Shown here: positions 4,786 to 10,275 of the stretch, piece by piece | Numbering within the stretch: the stretch's first letter is position 1 | Layout: each line of letters opens with the position of its first letter | Translations under genes and position numbers: made by a program | Notes under the pieces: generated by a model | What the model saw: only the letters and a program-made list of their open reading frames with translations | The model's database searches: none | Told to the model about the DNA's origin: nothing | IMG/VR virus record: IMGVR_UViG_3300013285_000060 | Location: 1-27,126 of that record | DNA from: a virus | DNA length: 27,126 nt | Direction: 5' to 3' (one strand)

Positions 4786-4810
4786 CCCTGAACTTCTCGG
4801 GGTCTTTTTA
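4786..4810 (+). terminator. 5'-terminal hairpin with U-run: attenuator-like or stabilising leader
   Basis: CCCTGA (4786-4791) pairs with TCGGGG (4797-4802), giving 6 bp with one G-T and a 5-base loop, followed by TCTTTTTA. It begins only a few bases after the predicted transcription start and ends against the AGGAG of the 43-residue gene. The shape is that of an intrinsic terminator, but its place suggests an attenuator or a 5'-end stabiliser. Confidence 0.4.
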
Positions 4811-4820
4811 GGAGTCAGAA

Positions 4821-4952
4821 ATGACAGATTTTCAAGTTATCGCTTCTGTGATTCGTTACCTACAAGCTGAGGCAAGCGCAGTCTCAGCAAACGTGCATTT
4901 GCCAAGTGGCAAAAACGTAGTTGTCTACGTTGATGGCAGAGTCCAATACTAA
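4821..4952 (+). CDS. First rightward early gene, 43-residue microprotein
   Basis: The ORF has 43 codons with TTAGGAGTC before the ATG, an ideal ribosome site. The protein is MTDFQVIASVIRYLQAEASA, then a helix-to-strand turn VSANVHLPSGKNVVVYVDGR. It is mildly acidic and has no transmembrane segment. It predicts as one helix followed by a beta-hairpin. As the first gene of the rightward operon it could be an early regulator or host-takeover peptide, but nothing in the sequence proves this. It fills what would otherwise be a gap between the promoter and the next gene. Confidence 0.6.
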   Translation: MTDFQVIASVIRYLQAEASAVSANVHLPSGKNVVVYVDGRVQY

Positions 4953-4958
4953 ACCCAC

Positions 4959-4972
4959 GGGGCTACGGCCCC
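4959..4972 (+). other. UNCG-type RNA hairpin before the second rightward gene
   Basis: GGGGC-TACG-GCCCC forms a perfect 5-bp stem capped by a C(UACG)G tetraloop, one of the most stable small RNA loops. No U-run follows, so it is not an intrinsic terminator. It ends three bases before the AGGAG of the gene at 4987 and probably sets message stability or ribosome access. Confidence 0.55.
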
Positions 4973-4986
4973 ATCAGGAGAACATC

Positions 4987-5178
4987 ATGGAAGAAGGAAT
5001 AACAATCATGGCAGAGGCCGATACGCGCATCAACGTGGATGCTTGGAACTTTTACGGCGAACCGTTCAAGGTTTGGCTTAACATTGCCGTGCCAAGAGCA
5101 TCTTGCAGCGCAATGTTAACCCCTGACCAAGCAAGGCAGATTGCAGCAGCCCTAATCATGTTTGCGGAGGCCAAATGA
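4987..5178 (+). CDS. Small unknown early protein (63 residues)
   Basis: The ATG at 4987 follows CAGGAG; earlier in-frame TTG/ATG codons lack a ribosome site and overlap the previous gene. The protein has a strand-rich centre (VDAWNFYGEPFKVWLNIAVP) and a C-terminal LTPDQARQIAAALIMFAEA helix. This LTPxQAxxLAAAL ending recurs in many small, uncharacterised phage proteins. The stop TGA overlaps the next ATG as ATGA. The function is unknown. Confidence 0.6.
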   Translation: MEEGITIMAEADTRINVDAWNFYGEPFKVWLNIAVPRASCSAMLTPDQARQIAAALIMFAEAK

Positions 5179-5255
5179 AACTTGCAGACATTACCCTCGC
5201 AGTCGCTATTGGCCTTGGCCTAGCTTACGCTCTTGTTTATGGGTGGCCGTTATGA
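5175..5255 (+). CDS. 26-residue single-span membrane microprotein
   Basis: MKLADITLAVAIGLGLAYAL followed by VYGWPL: one hydrophobic helix (about residues 5-24) with almost no extramembrane part. It is joined to both neighbours by ATGA overlaps, and GGAGG lies 8 bases upstream of its ATG. The coupling on both sides argues that it is translated. Phage early microproteins of this type sometimes act on host membrane targets, but no specific role is supported. Confidence 0.5.
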   Translation: MKLADITLAVAIGLGLAYALVYGWPL

Positions 5256-5512
5256 AGTGCCTAGCCCCAGTCTGCCCGTCAGGAATGGCCGAATTCAACA
5301 TCTTTATTGAAGGTGTCTGGCTTGTATGCCATTTTGAGTACGAACCCGCAGAACGCGCTTCACCCTGCGAACCGGCCATTGACCAGGTGTTGATTCTTTG
5401 CTCTGCTTACGTTGGTGATGTAGACATTGCCCACTTGCTGCTGGAAAGCATTGCAATGGAGATTAACCACTTGGCTCAATTAGAACTGGAGAACAAAGAA
5501 TGCACATATTGA
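5252..5512 (+). CDS. Unknown early protein (86 residues)
   Basis: The start at 5252 was chosen because it overlaps the stop of the membrane microprotein as ATGA; the upstream in-frame extension is only the other frame of that gene. The protein opens with MKCLAPVCPSGMAEF (a C-x4-C pair), continues with a strand-rich ...NIFIEGVWLVCHFEYEP segment and ends with an acidic helix (DIAHLLLESIAMEINHL). The Cys pattern (four Cys in the first 60 residues) might bind a metal. No family can be named with confidence. Confidence 0.6.
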   Translation: MKCLAPVCPSGMAEFNIFIEGVWLVCHFEYEPAERASPCEPAIDQVLILCSAYVGDVDIAHLLLESIAMEINHLAQLELENKECTY

Positions 5513-5589
5513 AACTTTACCTTATGTACCGACGGTTTGGCTGGACAGTCTGGAATTCACTCAAACAAATCTTGAAAGCAATTAAATGA
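5500..5589 (+). CDS. 29-residue basic amphipathic microprotein
   Basis: MHILKLYLMYRRFGWTVWNS followed by LKQILKAIK: net positive, with hydrophobic and basic faces alternating as in an amphipathic helix. GGAGAACAAAG precedes the ATG. It overlaps the previous gene by 13 bp and the ERF gene by ATGA. Short basic peptides with a YRR(F/L)G motif are common in small phage early genes but remain unassigned. Confidence 0.5.
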   Translation: MHILKLYLMYRRFGWTVWNSLKQILKAIK

Positions 5590-6131
5590 AAAACATAGCC
5601 ACCGCTTTTATAAAGGCAAAACGTGCTTTTGGCCCAGTGCTAAAAGTATCCAGCAACCCGCATTTCAAGAGCAAGTTTGCCCCGCTGGATGTGTGCCTTG
5701 AAGCTGTTGATGCAGCTTGCCTAGACAACGGGATTGCAATCTATCAAGAGACATTCTTAGACGACACAGGCATTACCGTGGAAACGGTGTTCCTGCATGA
5801 ATCAGGCGAATCCCTGCGGTGCGGTAAGTTGCACGTTCCGGCAGCCAAACAAGACCCACAGGGCTACGGCTCGGCATTAACCTATGCGCGGCGCTACAGC
5901 CTGCTTACAGCCTGCGGTATCGCTCCAGAAGATGATGATGGCAACGCCGCCAGCAAGCCAGTCAAGTCCACCGAGGCCACGATCAAAGCATTGTTTGCCG
6001 ATATTAATGACGCATCAACTAGAGAGGAACTCCAAGACGCTTACTACAACGCCATGAAAACGGTAGGCAATGACCAGGCCGCCAAAGACGCAATCATCAA
6101 AGCTAAAGACGCAAAGAAAGCAACACTATGA
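5586..6131 (+). CDS. ERF-family single-strand annealing protein
   Basis: A 181-residue protein. The core motifs of the ERF superfamily (P22 Erf) are present: NPHFKSKFAPLDVCLEAVDA (residues 23-42), then GSALTYARRYSLLTACGIAP (about 97-116) followed by DDDGNAA. ERF proteins anneal complementary single strands and promote homologous recombination and genome circularisation or concatemer formation. The C-terminal quarter (from about residue 120) is a Lys/Asp/Ala-rich helical tail that may contact partner proteins. The next gene encodes a lambda-exo-type nuclease, the usual exonuclease/annealing-protein pair. There is no strong ribosome site, and translation is probably coupled through the ATGA overlap. 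Confidence 0.9.
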   Translation: MKNIATAFIKAKRAFGPVLKVSSNPHFKSKFAPLDVCLEAVDAACLDNGIAIYQETFLDDTGITVETVFLHESGESLRCGKLHVPAAKQDPQGYGSALTYARRYSLLTACGIAPEDDDGNAASKPVKSTEATIKALFADINDASTREELQDAYYNAMKTVGNDQAAKDAIIKAKDAKKATL

Positions 6132-6757
6132 AACTCACTATACGGGCCTCGGGCCTTTTCGCAATCATGACCGATGGCAAAGGCAAAGACGAACTGTCTG
6201 TCGGCGCAAAGACCTATGTCACAAAAGCAGCAAAAGAGTTTATCTACGGCTACGATGACAAAGTCGCTTATAAATACATGGACAAAGGCATTCGCTGTGA
6301 GGATGAATCCATAGCATTGTTTAACAGCGTGATGTTAACCAGCTACATAAAAAACACTGAGCGCCGCGAGAACGAATGGATTACTGGAGAGGCTGACATT
6401 GTTGCAACGCACAAAATCATTGACATTAAAACGTCCTGGTGCGTGACCACTTTCCCCGTGTTGTCTGAACTGGGCGAGGACAAGGGCTATGAGTGGCAAT
6501 TACGGGCTTATATGATGTTGTGGGACAAACCCTATGCAGAGATAGCCTATTGCCTTGTAAACACGCCAGATGACTTGATCGGATGTGAAGCACCAAGCCT
6601 GCACCTGGTTGACCATATCCCACGGGATTTGCGCGTTACCGTTGTCCGTTATGAAAGGGATGTTGAACTAGAAAACAAAATCAAAATCAAAGTCGCTGCG
6701 GCTCGGAAATACTACACCCAAGTTATCCACCAAATTACCAACCAACACACTTACTAA
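6128..6757 (+). CDS. YqaJ / lambda exonuclease-like PD-(D/E)XK nuclease
   Basis: A 209-residue protein. Its catalytic residues can be read: KGIRCEDESIALF (Glu58/Glu60), GEADIV (Asp90), IIDIKTSW (Asp99-x-Lys101), and a YEWQLRAYMML helix (Gln124, Tyr128). These are the YqaJ/alkaline-exonuclease signatures (E..., D...DxK, QLxxYM). It would resect 5' strands to feed the ERF annealing protein. The ATG overlaps the ERF stop as ATGA, so the two are probably made in fixed ratio. The length agrees with phage members of the family. There is no sign of truncation. Confidence 0.88.
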   Translation: MKLTIRASGLFAIMTDGKGKDELSVGAKTYVTKAAKEFIYGYDDKVAYKYMDKGIRCEDESIALFNSVMLTSYIKNTERRENEWITGEADIVATHKIIDIKTSWCVTTFPVLSELGEDKGYEWQLRAYMMLWDKPYAEIAYCLVNTPDDLIGCEAPSLHLVDHIPRDLRVTVVRYERDVELENKIKIKVAAARKYYTQVIHQITNQHTY

Positions 6758-6759
6758 TC

Positions 6760-6999
6760 ATGGCTATCACTAAAGAAATCACCTGCATTGTCGGCATTTA
6801 CACAAACGAAGACGGACAGGAAAAAAAACGTTACCACATAGGCTCAATCATCAGCACCGAAAATGGCGAAATGATAAAGCTGGACGTTATCCCGTTGAAA
6901 GAGGGCGGCTGGACGCGTTGGGCATATTTGAATGACCCGCAGCCAAAAGAAAAGTTTGCAGGCTTGCCGCAAGACAATCCAGAAGATTCGCCGTTTTAA
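6760..6999 (+). CDS. Small OB-like protein with SSB-type acidic tip
   Basis: A 79-residue protein with strand-rich blocks (EITCIVGIYTNEDGQEKKRY, then HIGSIIS and MIKLDVIPL) and a proline-rich tail ending in DNPEDSPF. Bacterial SSBs end in a DDxPF tip that recruits replication proteins; EDSPF matches this closely. The body resembles small phage proteins with a VGxYTxxxGxxKxRYxxIGxxxxxxxG pattern that are annotated SSB-like or unknown. Its place straight after exonuclease and annealing genes supports an ssDNA-binding role. It lacks the length of a full OB-fold SSB (over 100 residues), so it may be a minimal version. No clear ribosome site is seen. Confidence 0.6.
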   Translation: MAITKEITCIVGIYTNEDGQEKKRYHIGSIISTENGEMIKLDVIPLKEGGWTRWAYLNDPQPKEKFAGLPQDNPEDSPF

Positions 7000-7093
7000 T
7001 TTACGGGGGGAAAGCGGATGCTGGTTAGCTGATGTGCACAGCAAACATAAAGAAACACCAGTGCAGCGAGTACCCCCACCTTTAAGGATTTAT

Positions 7094-7255
7094 ATGTGCA
7101 ACAACGATTGTGACCAAGGCCGCATCTGCACCTGTGCAATGAAAGACAGCAGCCTGTTTTTGTACGTAGCGGAAGGGCTGGTTACGTTGGCCGTCATCAT
7201 CGGCATCATCGTAACTTTCTGCTTCGTAGTTGGCTATTACTGGTACGCTATATGA
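7094..7255 (+). CDS. Small Cys-rich membrane protein (53 residues)
   Basis: The ATG at 7094 follows AAGGA; longer in-frame readings overlap the preceding gene and are not supported. The N-terminus MCNNDCDQGRICTC has four Cys in 14 residues, then a single long hydrophobic span (about residues 27-50, GLVTLAVIIGIIVTFCFVVG). The Cys cluster could bind metal or form disulfides, depending on membrane orientation. Function unknown. The stop overlaps the next ATG as ATGA. Positions 7000-7093 hold no supported gene. Confidence 0.55.
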   Translation: MCNNDCDQGRICTCAMKDSSLFLYVAEGLVTLAVIIGIIVTFCFVVGYYWYAI

Positions 7256-7413
7256 GTGCAGGAAGAGCAGGGCGAAAGCCCACCCCGCCAAAGCCAGATG
7301 AGCCTTGGTACACGGTGCTGATGCGGATATGGTTTGCCCATGTCATCACTGAGCCAAAGCCTACCGAGCCTGTAAAGAGTGAAGTAAAAACAACATGGAG
7401 ACACCAACTATGA
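7252..7413 (+). CDS. Small Pro/Lys-rich protein (53 residues)
   Basis: The ATG overlaps the upstream stop as ATGA. The sequence starts MSAGRAGRKPTPPKPDEPWY, has a short hydrophobic middle (TVLMRIWFAHVI) and ends in a Lys/Thr/Glu-rich tail. The middle stretch is too short for a confident membrane span. It is retained because its ends fit exactly between two coupled genes. Function unknown. Confidence 0.5.
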   Translation: MSAGRAGRKPTPPKPDEPWYTVLMRIWFAHVITEPKPTEPVKSEVKTTWRHQL

Positions 7414-7733
7414 CCGGATTTGATAGCAAGCGCCAATCGGCGATGGACAAGTTAGTTGAAATACAAGAGGAACTGGGTATGTACGACGATCAAAAGCCAG
7501 CGCAGGAGCCGGTGGCGTGGGGATACAGAAGCAAAAATGGTGAAATTTACGATTGCATATCGCCTGAAGCCCATGAATATGCCGAGGGTGACTACACAGT
7601 ACCCCTCTACACCGCCCCACAACAGCGCCCGTGGGTAGGGCTTACTGCTGAAGAAACCGCTGAATGCTGGACAACAAGCGCAACACAAACGTGGAAAAAT
7701 TTTGAAGCCAAACTCAAGGAGAAGAACACATGA
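7410..7733 (+). CDS. Phage protein with PVAWGY/TVPLYTAPQ domain
   Basis: The start at 7410 was chosen because GGAG lies 7 bases upstream and the ATG overlaps the previous stop as ATGA; an alternative ATG at 7395 adds five residues. The core QEPVAWGYRSKNGEIY...GDYTVPLYTAPQ then WVGLTAEE is a module found in many small proteins of proteobacterial phages, often next to variable N-termini. Its function is unknown. The C-terminus is a charged helix (WKNFEAKLKEKN). Confidence 0.65.
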   Translation: MTGFDSKRQSAMDKLVEIQEELGMYDDQKPAQEPVAWGYRSKNGEIYDCISPEAHEYAEGDYTVPLYTAPQQRPWVGLTAEETAECWTTSATQTWKNFEAKLKEKNT

Positions 7734-7945
7734 GAGTACGAAACTGGGCAGAGGAAAGACGCGCACGGGAGTTGCAGAAACTGATTGATTCTATTGACCC
7801 GTGTCCTATTAAGGAAGAACCACCGCAACCAACGCCCTCACCAAAAATGAATCTTTGGGAACGTCAGACATACAAACCAGAACAGATGTCGGCTGTGCGA
7901 CCAGGGGCTGACGCTCATCAACGTATCAAGAGCAAAGGGTTTTAA
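7730..7945 (+). CDS. Unknown 71-residue charged protein
   Basis: The ATG overlaps the previous stop as ATGA, with AAGGAG about 8 bases upstream. The N-terminal helix is Arg/Glu-rich (RNWAEERRARELQKLIDSI), followed by a Pro-rich linker (EEPPQPTPSPK) and a polar tail. It is probably a small adaptor-like or partly disordered protein. No family recognised. Confidence 0.55.
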   Translation: MRVRNWAEERRARELQKLIDSIDPCPIKEEPPQPTPSPKMNLWERQTYKPEQMSAVRPGADAHQRIKSKGF

Positions 7946-8161
7946 ATGACACCTAAAGAATTACAACTACACCACATCGGCGGTGTTTACACCGAAAAGT
8001 TAACGGGGGCTATCTATTCAGTCCTTAATTGGGGCGCTGGCTTTGAGCATAATTTGCGCCGCTTGGAGTTTATTGCTGATGACCATACCTATACATTTAA
8101 AACCACGGAGCAACGCTTTGACTTCAGCGACAAACGACCCTACGGGCCTAAACAGCCATAA
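7946..8161 (+). CDS. Unknown 71-residue protein
   Basis: It starts immediately after the preceding stop, with AAAGGG about 8 bases upstream. It is strand-rich with aromatic residues (HIGGVYTEKLTGAIYSVLNW, later LEFIADDHTYTFKT) and a basic C-terminus. It could be a small beta-barrel or SH3-like protein, but no family is recognised. Its last codons lie within the left copy of the direct repeat at 8157-8180. Confidence 0.55.
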   Translation: MTPKELQLHHIGGVYTEKLTGAIYSVLNWGAGFEHNLRRLEFIADDHTYTFKTTEQRFDFSDKRPYGPKQP

Positions 8162-8180
8162 ACGATTTACCTAACTTTGC
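8157..8180 (+). repeat. Left copy of a 24-bp imperfect direct repeat
   Basis: It matches 8537-8560 at 22 of 24 positions (core ATTTACCTAACTTTGC identical). The right copy is the first codons of the gene at 8538 (MNNLPNFA). The left copy reads NDLPNFA in the same frame but has ATA where the ATG should be. It therefore looks like a duplicated, disabled 5' end. Confidence 0.7.
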
Positions 8181-8200
8181 AAATTTAAGGAAAATAAAAA

Positions 8201-8554
8201 ATGAAACTTTTTAAGTTAAATGGTGTATCTAAAAAATACGCATTAAGAGCAGCACTTTACCGCAGAGTAGCTAAAGGCCAAAAAATTAAAGGGTTTGTTT
8301 TTGACGAAAAAGCACTTAGAGAAATGCACGACTGGGAATCTCGTGGCGTTGGAAACGTAGACAAACAAAAAAACGGATTTGCTTATGGGAAATGGTGTGT
8401 TGATCTCTCCGTGGCAATGTGGATAGAAGATTTAAACAAAGGAGAATTTTGTAAAGCTGAGTTTTTGCGAACGCGCATACAAAAATTGCACAACACAAAA
8501 AAGTTAGAAAACATTTTTGCAAACACATTTTTTCCGCATGAACAATTTACCTAA
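8201..8554 (+). CDS. Composition-shifted 117-residue ORF, possible insertion
   Basis: The ribosome site AAGGAAAAT precedes the ATG. The codons are strikingly A- and T-rich (AAA, TTT, TTA, GAA), unlike the genes on either side. The protein is basic: SKKYALRAALYRRVAKGQKI, then ...KALREMHDWESRG and a FAYGKWCVDLSVAMWIEDLN core, and a Lys/Asn-rich C-terminus. The first 60 residues look like a helical nucleic-acid-binding unit. No HNH, GIY-YIG or LAGLIDADG motif is seen. The ORF is bracketed by 24-bp direct repeats and runs 17 bp into the next gene, which suggests it was inserted at the 5' end of that gene. Function unknown. Confidence 0.6.
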   Translation: MKLFKLNGVSKKYALRAALYRRVAKGQKIKGFVFDEKALREMHDWESRGVGNVDKQKNGFAYGKWCVDLSVAMWIEDLNKGEFCKAEFLRTRIQKLHNTKKLENIFANTFFPHEQFT

Positions 8555-8560
8555 CTTTGC
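8537..8560 (+). repeat. Right copy of the 24-bp direct repeat
   Basis: See the copy at 8157-8180. This copy contains the working ATG (8538-8540) and the opening codons of the 72-residue gene. The two copies are exactly 380 bp apart and bracket the AT-rich ORF. Confidence 0.7.
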
Positions 8561-8756
8561 TGCTTGGTCAAACAAAAACTTGGCTGATTTTGCAGTGGAG
8601 GCGTACTTAAAGATGCAGGAGCAGCAAGATTACATCATGCAATTGAAAAGCGATTTTAAAGACGCTATGGTTGAGTTACGCAAGTTGACTCGCAATAGAT
8701 TGGACGTTGGCAACTCGATTACCCCAGCCCTTACCAAAGGTTCCCCAGGTAGGTAG
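8538..8756 (+). CDS. Small coiled-coil protein (72 residues), last gene of the rightward operon
   Basis: From the ATG at 8538 the protein reads MNNLPNFAAWSNKNLADFAV and then a long charged helix (YLKMQEQQDYIMQLKSDFKD, AMVELRKL), predicting a coiled coil. The last 12 residues are unlike the rest. There is no ribosome site, and the gene overlaps the preceding ORF by 17 bp. Its 3' end overlaps the endolysin gene, which is on the other strand, by 81 bp. Similar short WSN(K/E)NL-xxFA helical proteins occur in other phages without known function. Confidence is moderate because of the overlaps. Confidence 0.5.
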   Translation: MNNLPNFAAWSNKNLADFAVEAYLKMQEQQDYIMQLKSDFKDAMVELRKLTRNRLDVGNSITPALTKGSPGR

Positions 8757-9185
8757 GCTTTCAAGGAATTGAAGCCGCTGGTCGTTGTATTGGGCAATCA
8801 AAGACTGCACCGGATGCGCTGCTACGGCAGCAAGTGTTGCAGGGCCAATAGACCCATCAGCCTTTACCCCTGCAACCTCTTGTAGCCACTTTGCAGCCCT
8901 TCCAGGACCACTGTTGATGGCAGCATCAAATACGCAGTAATCCAATCCGGCAGGAAGGTCATCACCGGCTACTTTGTCCCAATATTTTCTCTTATAAAGA
9001 GGGGCAACATCAGCAGGAGTCAATTCCCTCATATCGGTTTCTGAGACTGGATGACCTACAAACTCTTCCCAGACTGCTTTGGTACAACCTAAATTGGTCA
9101 TACCGCCTTGATCTTTTGGATTATTTACATAACCCCCCTCACTCAAAAGTACGTGGGCCAAAGCGGCGGCAAAATTGTCTTTCAT
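8676..9185 (-). CDS. Endolysin, glycoside hydrolase 108 family
   Basis: A 169-residue protein. The catalytic motif is SEGGYVNNPKDQGGMTNLGC, with Glu16 as the acid/base, matching the GH108 pattern ExGGxxxxPxDxGGxTxxGxT. It is followed by YKRKYWDKV and FDAAINSGPGRAAKWLQ, the usual second half. The C-terminal half includes a PG-binding-3-type segment (GVKADGSIGPATLAAVAAHP). It cleaves the glycan strands of peptidoglycan at the end of infection. No signal peptide or membrane anchor is seen, so release depends on the holin encoded upstream. The start overlaps the mini-holin-like gene as ATGA. Confidence 0.92.
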   Translation of the reverse strand: MKDNFAAALAHVLLSEGGYVNNPKDQGGMTNLGCTKAVWEEFVGHPVSETDMRELTPADVAPLYKRKYWDKVAGDDLPAGLDYCVFDAAINSGPGRAAKWLQEVAGVKADGSIGPATLAAVAAHPVQSLIAQYNDQRLQFLESLPTWGTFGKGWGNRVANVQSIASQLA

Positions 9186-9301
9186 TTTAACAATTCCTTA
9201 CTCATCGTTTCCGTCTTGTCCTTGCTGGACTTAGAACTACCGTAGAAAAAGCTGATAATTGTAGCCACCGCAGTGCCCAGCAAAAAGCCGACGTTCTTCA
9301 T
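9182..9301 (-). CDS. 39-residue membrane mini-protein resembling the holin C-terminus
   Basis: The ORF is linked by ATGA overlaps to both the holin (upstream) and the endolysin (downstream). The sequence MKNVGFLLGTAVATIISFFY then GSSKSSKDKTETMSKELLK has one membrane span and a charged tail. It aligns with the last span and tail of the holin (LGSLGTAWTGIIAFYFGSS then ASSQAKDTLLHQ): LGTA, II, F-Y/F-GSS and SS are shared. This is probably an old partial duplication; the DNA has diverged. A one-span holin relative could tune lysis timing or act as an antiholin, which is inference. It could also be a single-span subunit of the holin complex. Confidence 0.6.
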   Translation of the reverse strand: MKNVGFLLGTAVATIISFFYGSSKSSKDKTETMSKELLK

Positions 9302-9792
9302 TGAGTGGGGCTAGACTGGTGTAACAGCGTGTCTTTAGCTTGGCTAGAGGCACTGCTACCAAAATAGAAAGCAATGATGCCAGTCCAAGCAGTACCTAAT
9401 GAGCCTAGCATCAACATAAGAGCATCAGAAGTTGCAAAAGTCTTAGTCATAAGACCAATCAAAATGCCAAAGAACCCAAGTGTTACTAGTAGCGCAAGAA
9501 CTGGCGGCACAACAGACCGGGTAGTAGACTGCATATCACGAGCAGATTTACGGTCATCAACAGCAAGTTTAGCAAAGTCTAAACCTAACTCTTGTGCTCT
9601 AGCTTTGATAGCAATCTCAGCTTGTTGTATGGAGGCAATTTGTTCTGACGTAAGTTTGCCATTCTCAATAGTCTTCTGAGCTTCATCAGTAGAGACACCA
9701 AGCTCATGGGCAATAAGACCATAAGCCATAGTACCAAAGGGGCCAGCTACAGCCGTAGCTATAGTAGGTGCAATTGCTTTTAACCAATCCAT
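9298..9792 (-). CDS. Phage holin (3-TM type)
   Basis: A 164-residue protein from the ATG at 9792, which has GGGGAGTC upstream; a longer reading from 9840 lies within the preceding gene. An N-terminal Ala/Gly-rich hydrophobic helix (IAPTIATAVAGPFGTMAYGL) is followed by an amphipathic helical region (STDEAQKTIENGKLTSEQIA, later DDRKSARDMQ). Two C-terminal spans follow (VVPPVLALLVTLGFFGILIG and LMLGSLGTAWTGIIAFYFGS) and then a polar tail. The DDRxSARxMQ...P motif followed by two spans is typical of the putative 3-TM holin group. It opens the inner membrane so that the endolysin escapes. The context (next to endolysin) supports this. Confidence 0.75.
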   Translation of the reverse strand: MDWLKAIAPTIATAVAGPFGTMAYGLIAHELGVSTDEAQKTIENGKLTSEQIASIQQAEIAIKARAQELGLDFAKLAVDDRKSARDMQSTTRSVVPPVLALLVTLGFFGILIGLMTKTFATSDALMLMLGSLGTAWTGIIAFYFGSSASSQAKDTLLHQSSPTQ

Positions 9793-9793
9793 G

Positions 9794-10273
9794 TTAATGA
9801 CTCCCCATAAAATCAACGTACTGCATAGTGCCCCATGCAACTAATGTCACCAAGCCTGCACCGGCAATGGCAAGCAGCACCATAGTGACTGCTTCTTCAA
9901 TTTCTTTCTTGCGTTTAGCTTTGGCCTTTTCCATTGCGATTTCCTCACTCTTGCGTTTAGACACAATGTCGTTACGCTCTTGAATCATCGCATAGTAAAG
10001 TGGCGCATTGCCCGACCAGATAAGCATATCCTTAAGTTCATTCTCAGCGTCGTTCAGTTCTTTCAAGTGCATGACAGTTTGCATGGCCTTGGCGGTATCT
10101 GACTGCCCAAAAGACTTAGGCTCTGCTGCTATCTTTGCGATTTGGTCTTTGGCATCAAAGAATCGCATCATGTCATGAACAATGCCATTAACATCTTTAC
10201 CTGCCTGTATGACGGCCTTTGCCCCTGCTATTGCGGCTTGCGCGGTTGCAAATAGTGTGAAGGGGTCAAGCAT
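9794..10273 (-). CDS. Tail-anchored coiled-coil membrane protein in the lysis cassette
   Basis: A 159-residue protein. It begins MLDPFTLFATAQAAIAGAKA, has a long helical centre (including FFDAKDQIAKI and ELNDAENELKDMLI), a highly charged Lys/Glu helix (SEEIAMEKAKAKRKKEIEEA) and one C-terminal span (VTMVLLAIAGAGLVTLVAWG). Related small proteins appear near the lysis genes of marine and freshwater podoviruses. A spanin-like or internal membrane role is possible, but it has no signal peptide or lipobox, so it is left unassigned. It lies 1 bp upstream of the holin start. Confidence 0.65.
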   Translation of the reverse strand: MLDPFTLFATAQAAIAGAKAVIQAGKDVNGIVHDMMRFFDAKDQIAKIAAEPKSFGQSDTAKAMQTVMHLKELNDAENELKDMLIWSGNAPLYYAMIQERNDIVSKRKSEEIAMEKAKAKRKKEIEEAVTMVLLAIAGAGLVTLVAWGTMQYVDFMGSH

Positions 10274-10275
10274 CG

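Noticed and set aside
8201-8554. Homing endonuclease as the identity of the AT-rich ORF.
   Set aside because: No HNH, GIY-YIG, LAGLIDADG or PD-(D/E)XK catalytic pattern can be read in its 117 residues, although the bracketing repeats remain unexplained.
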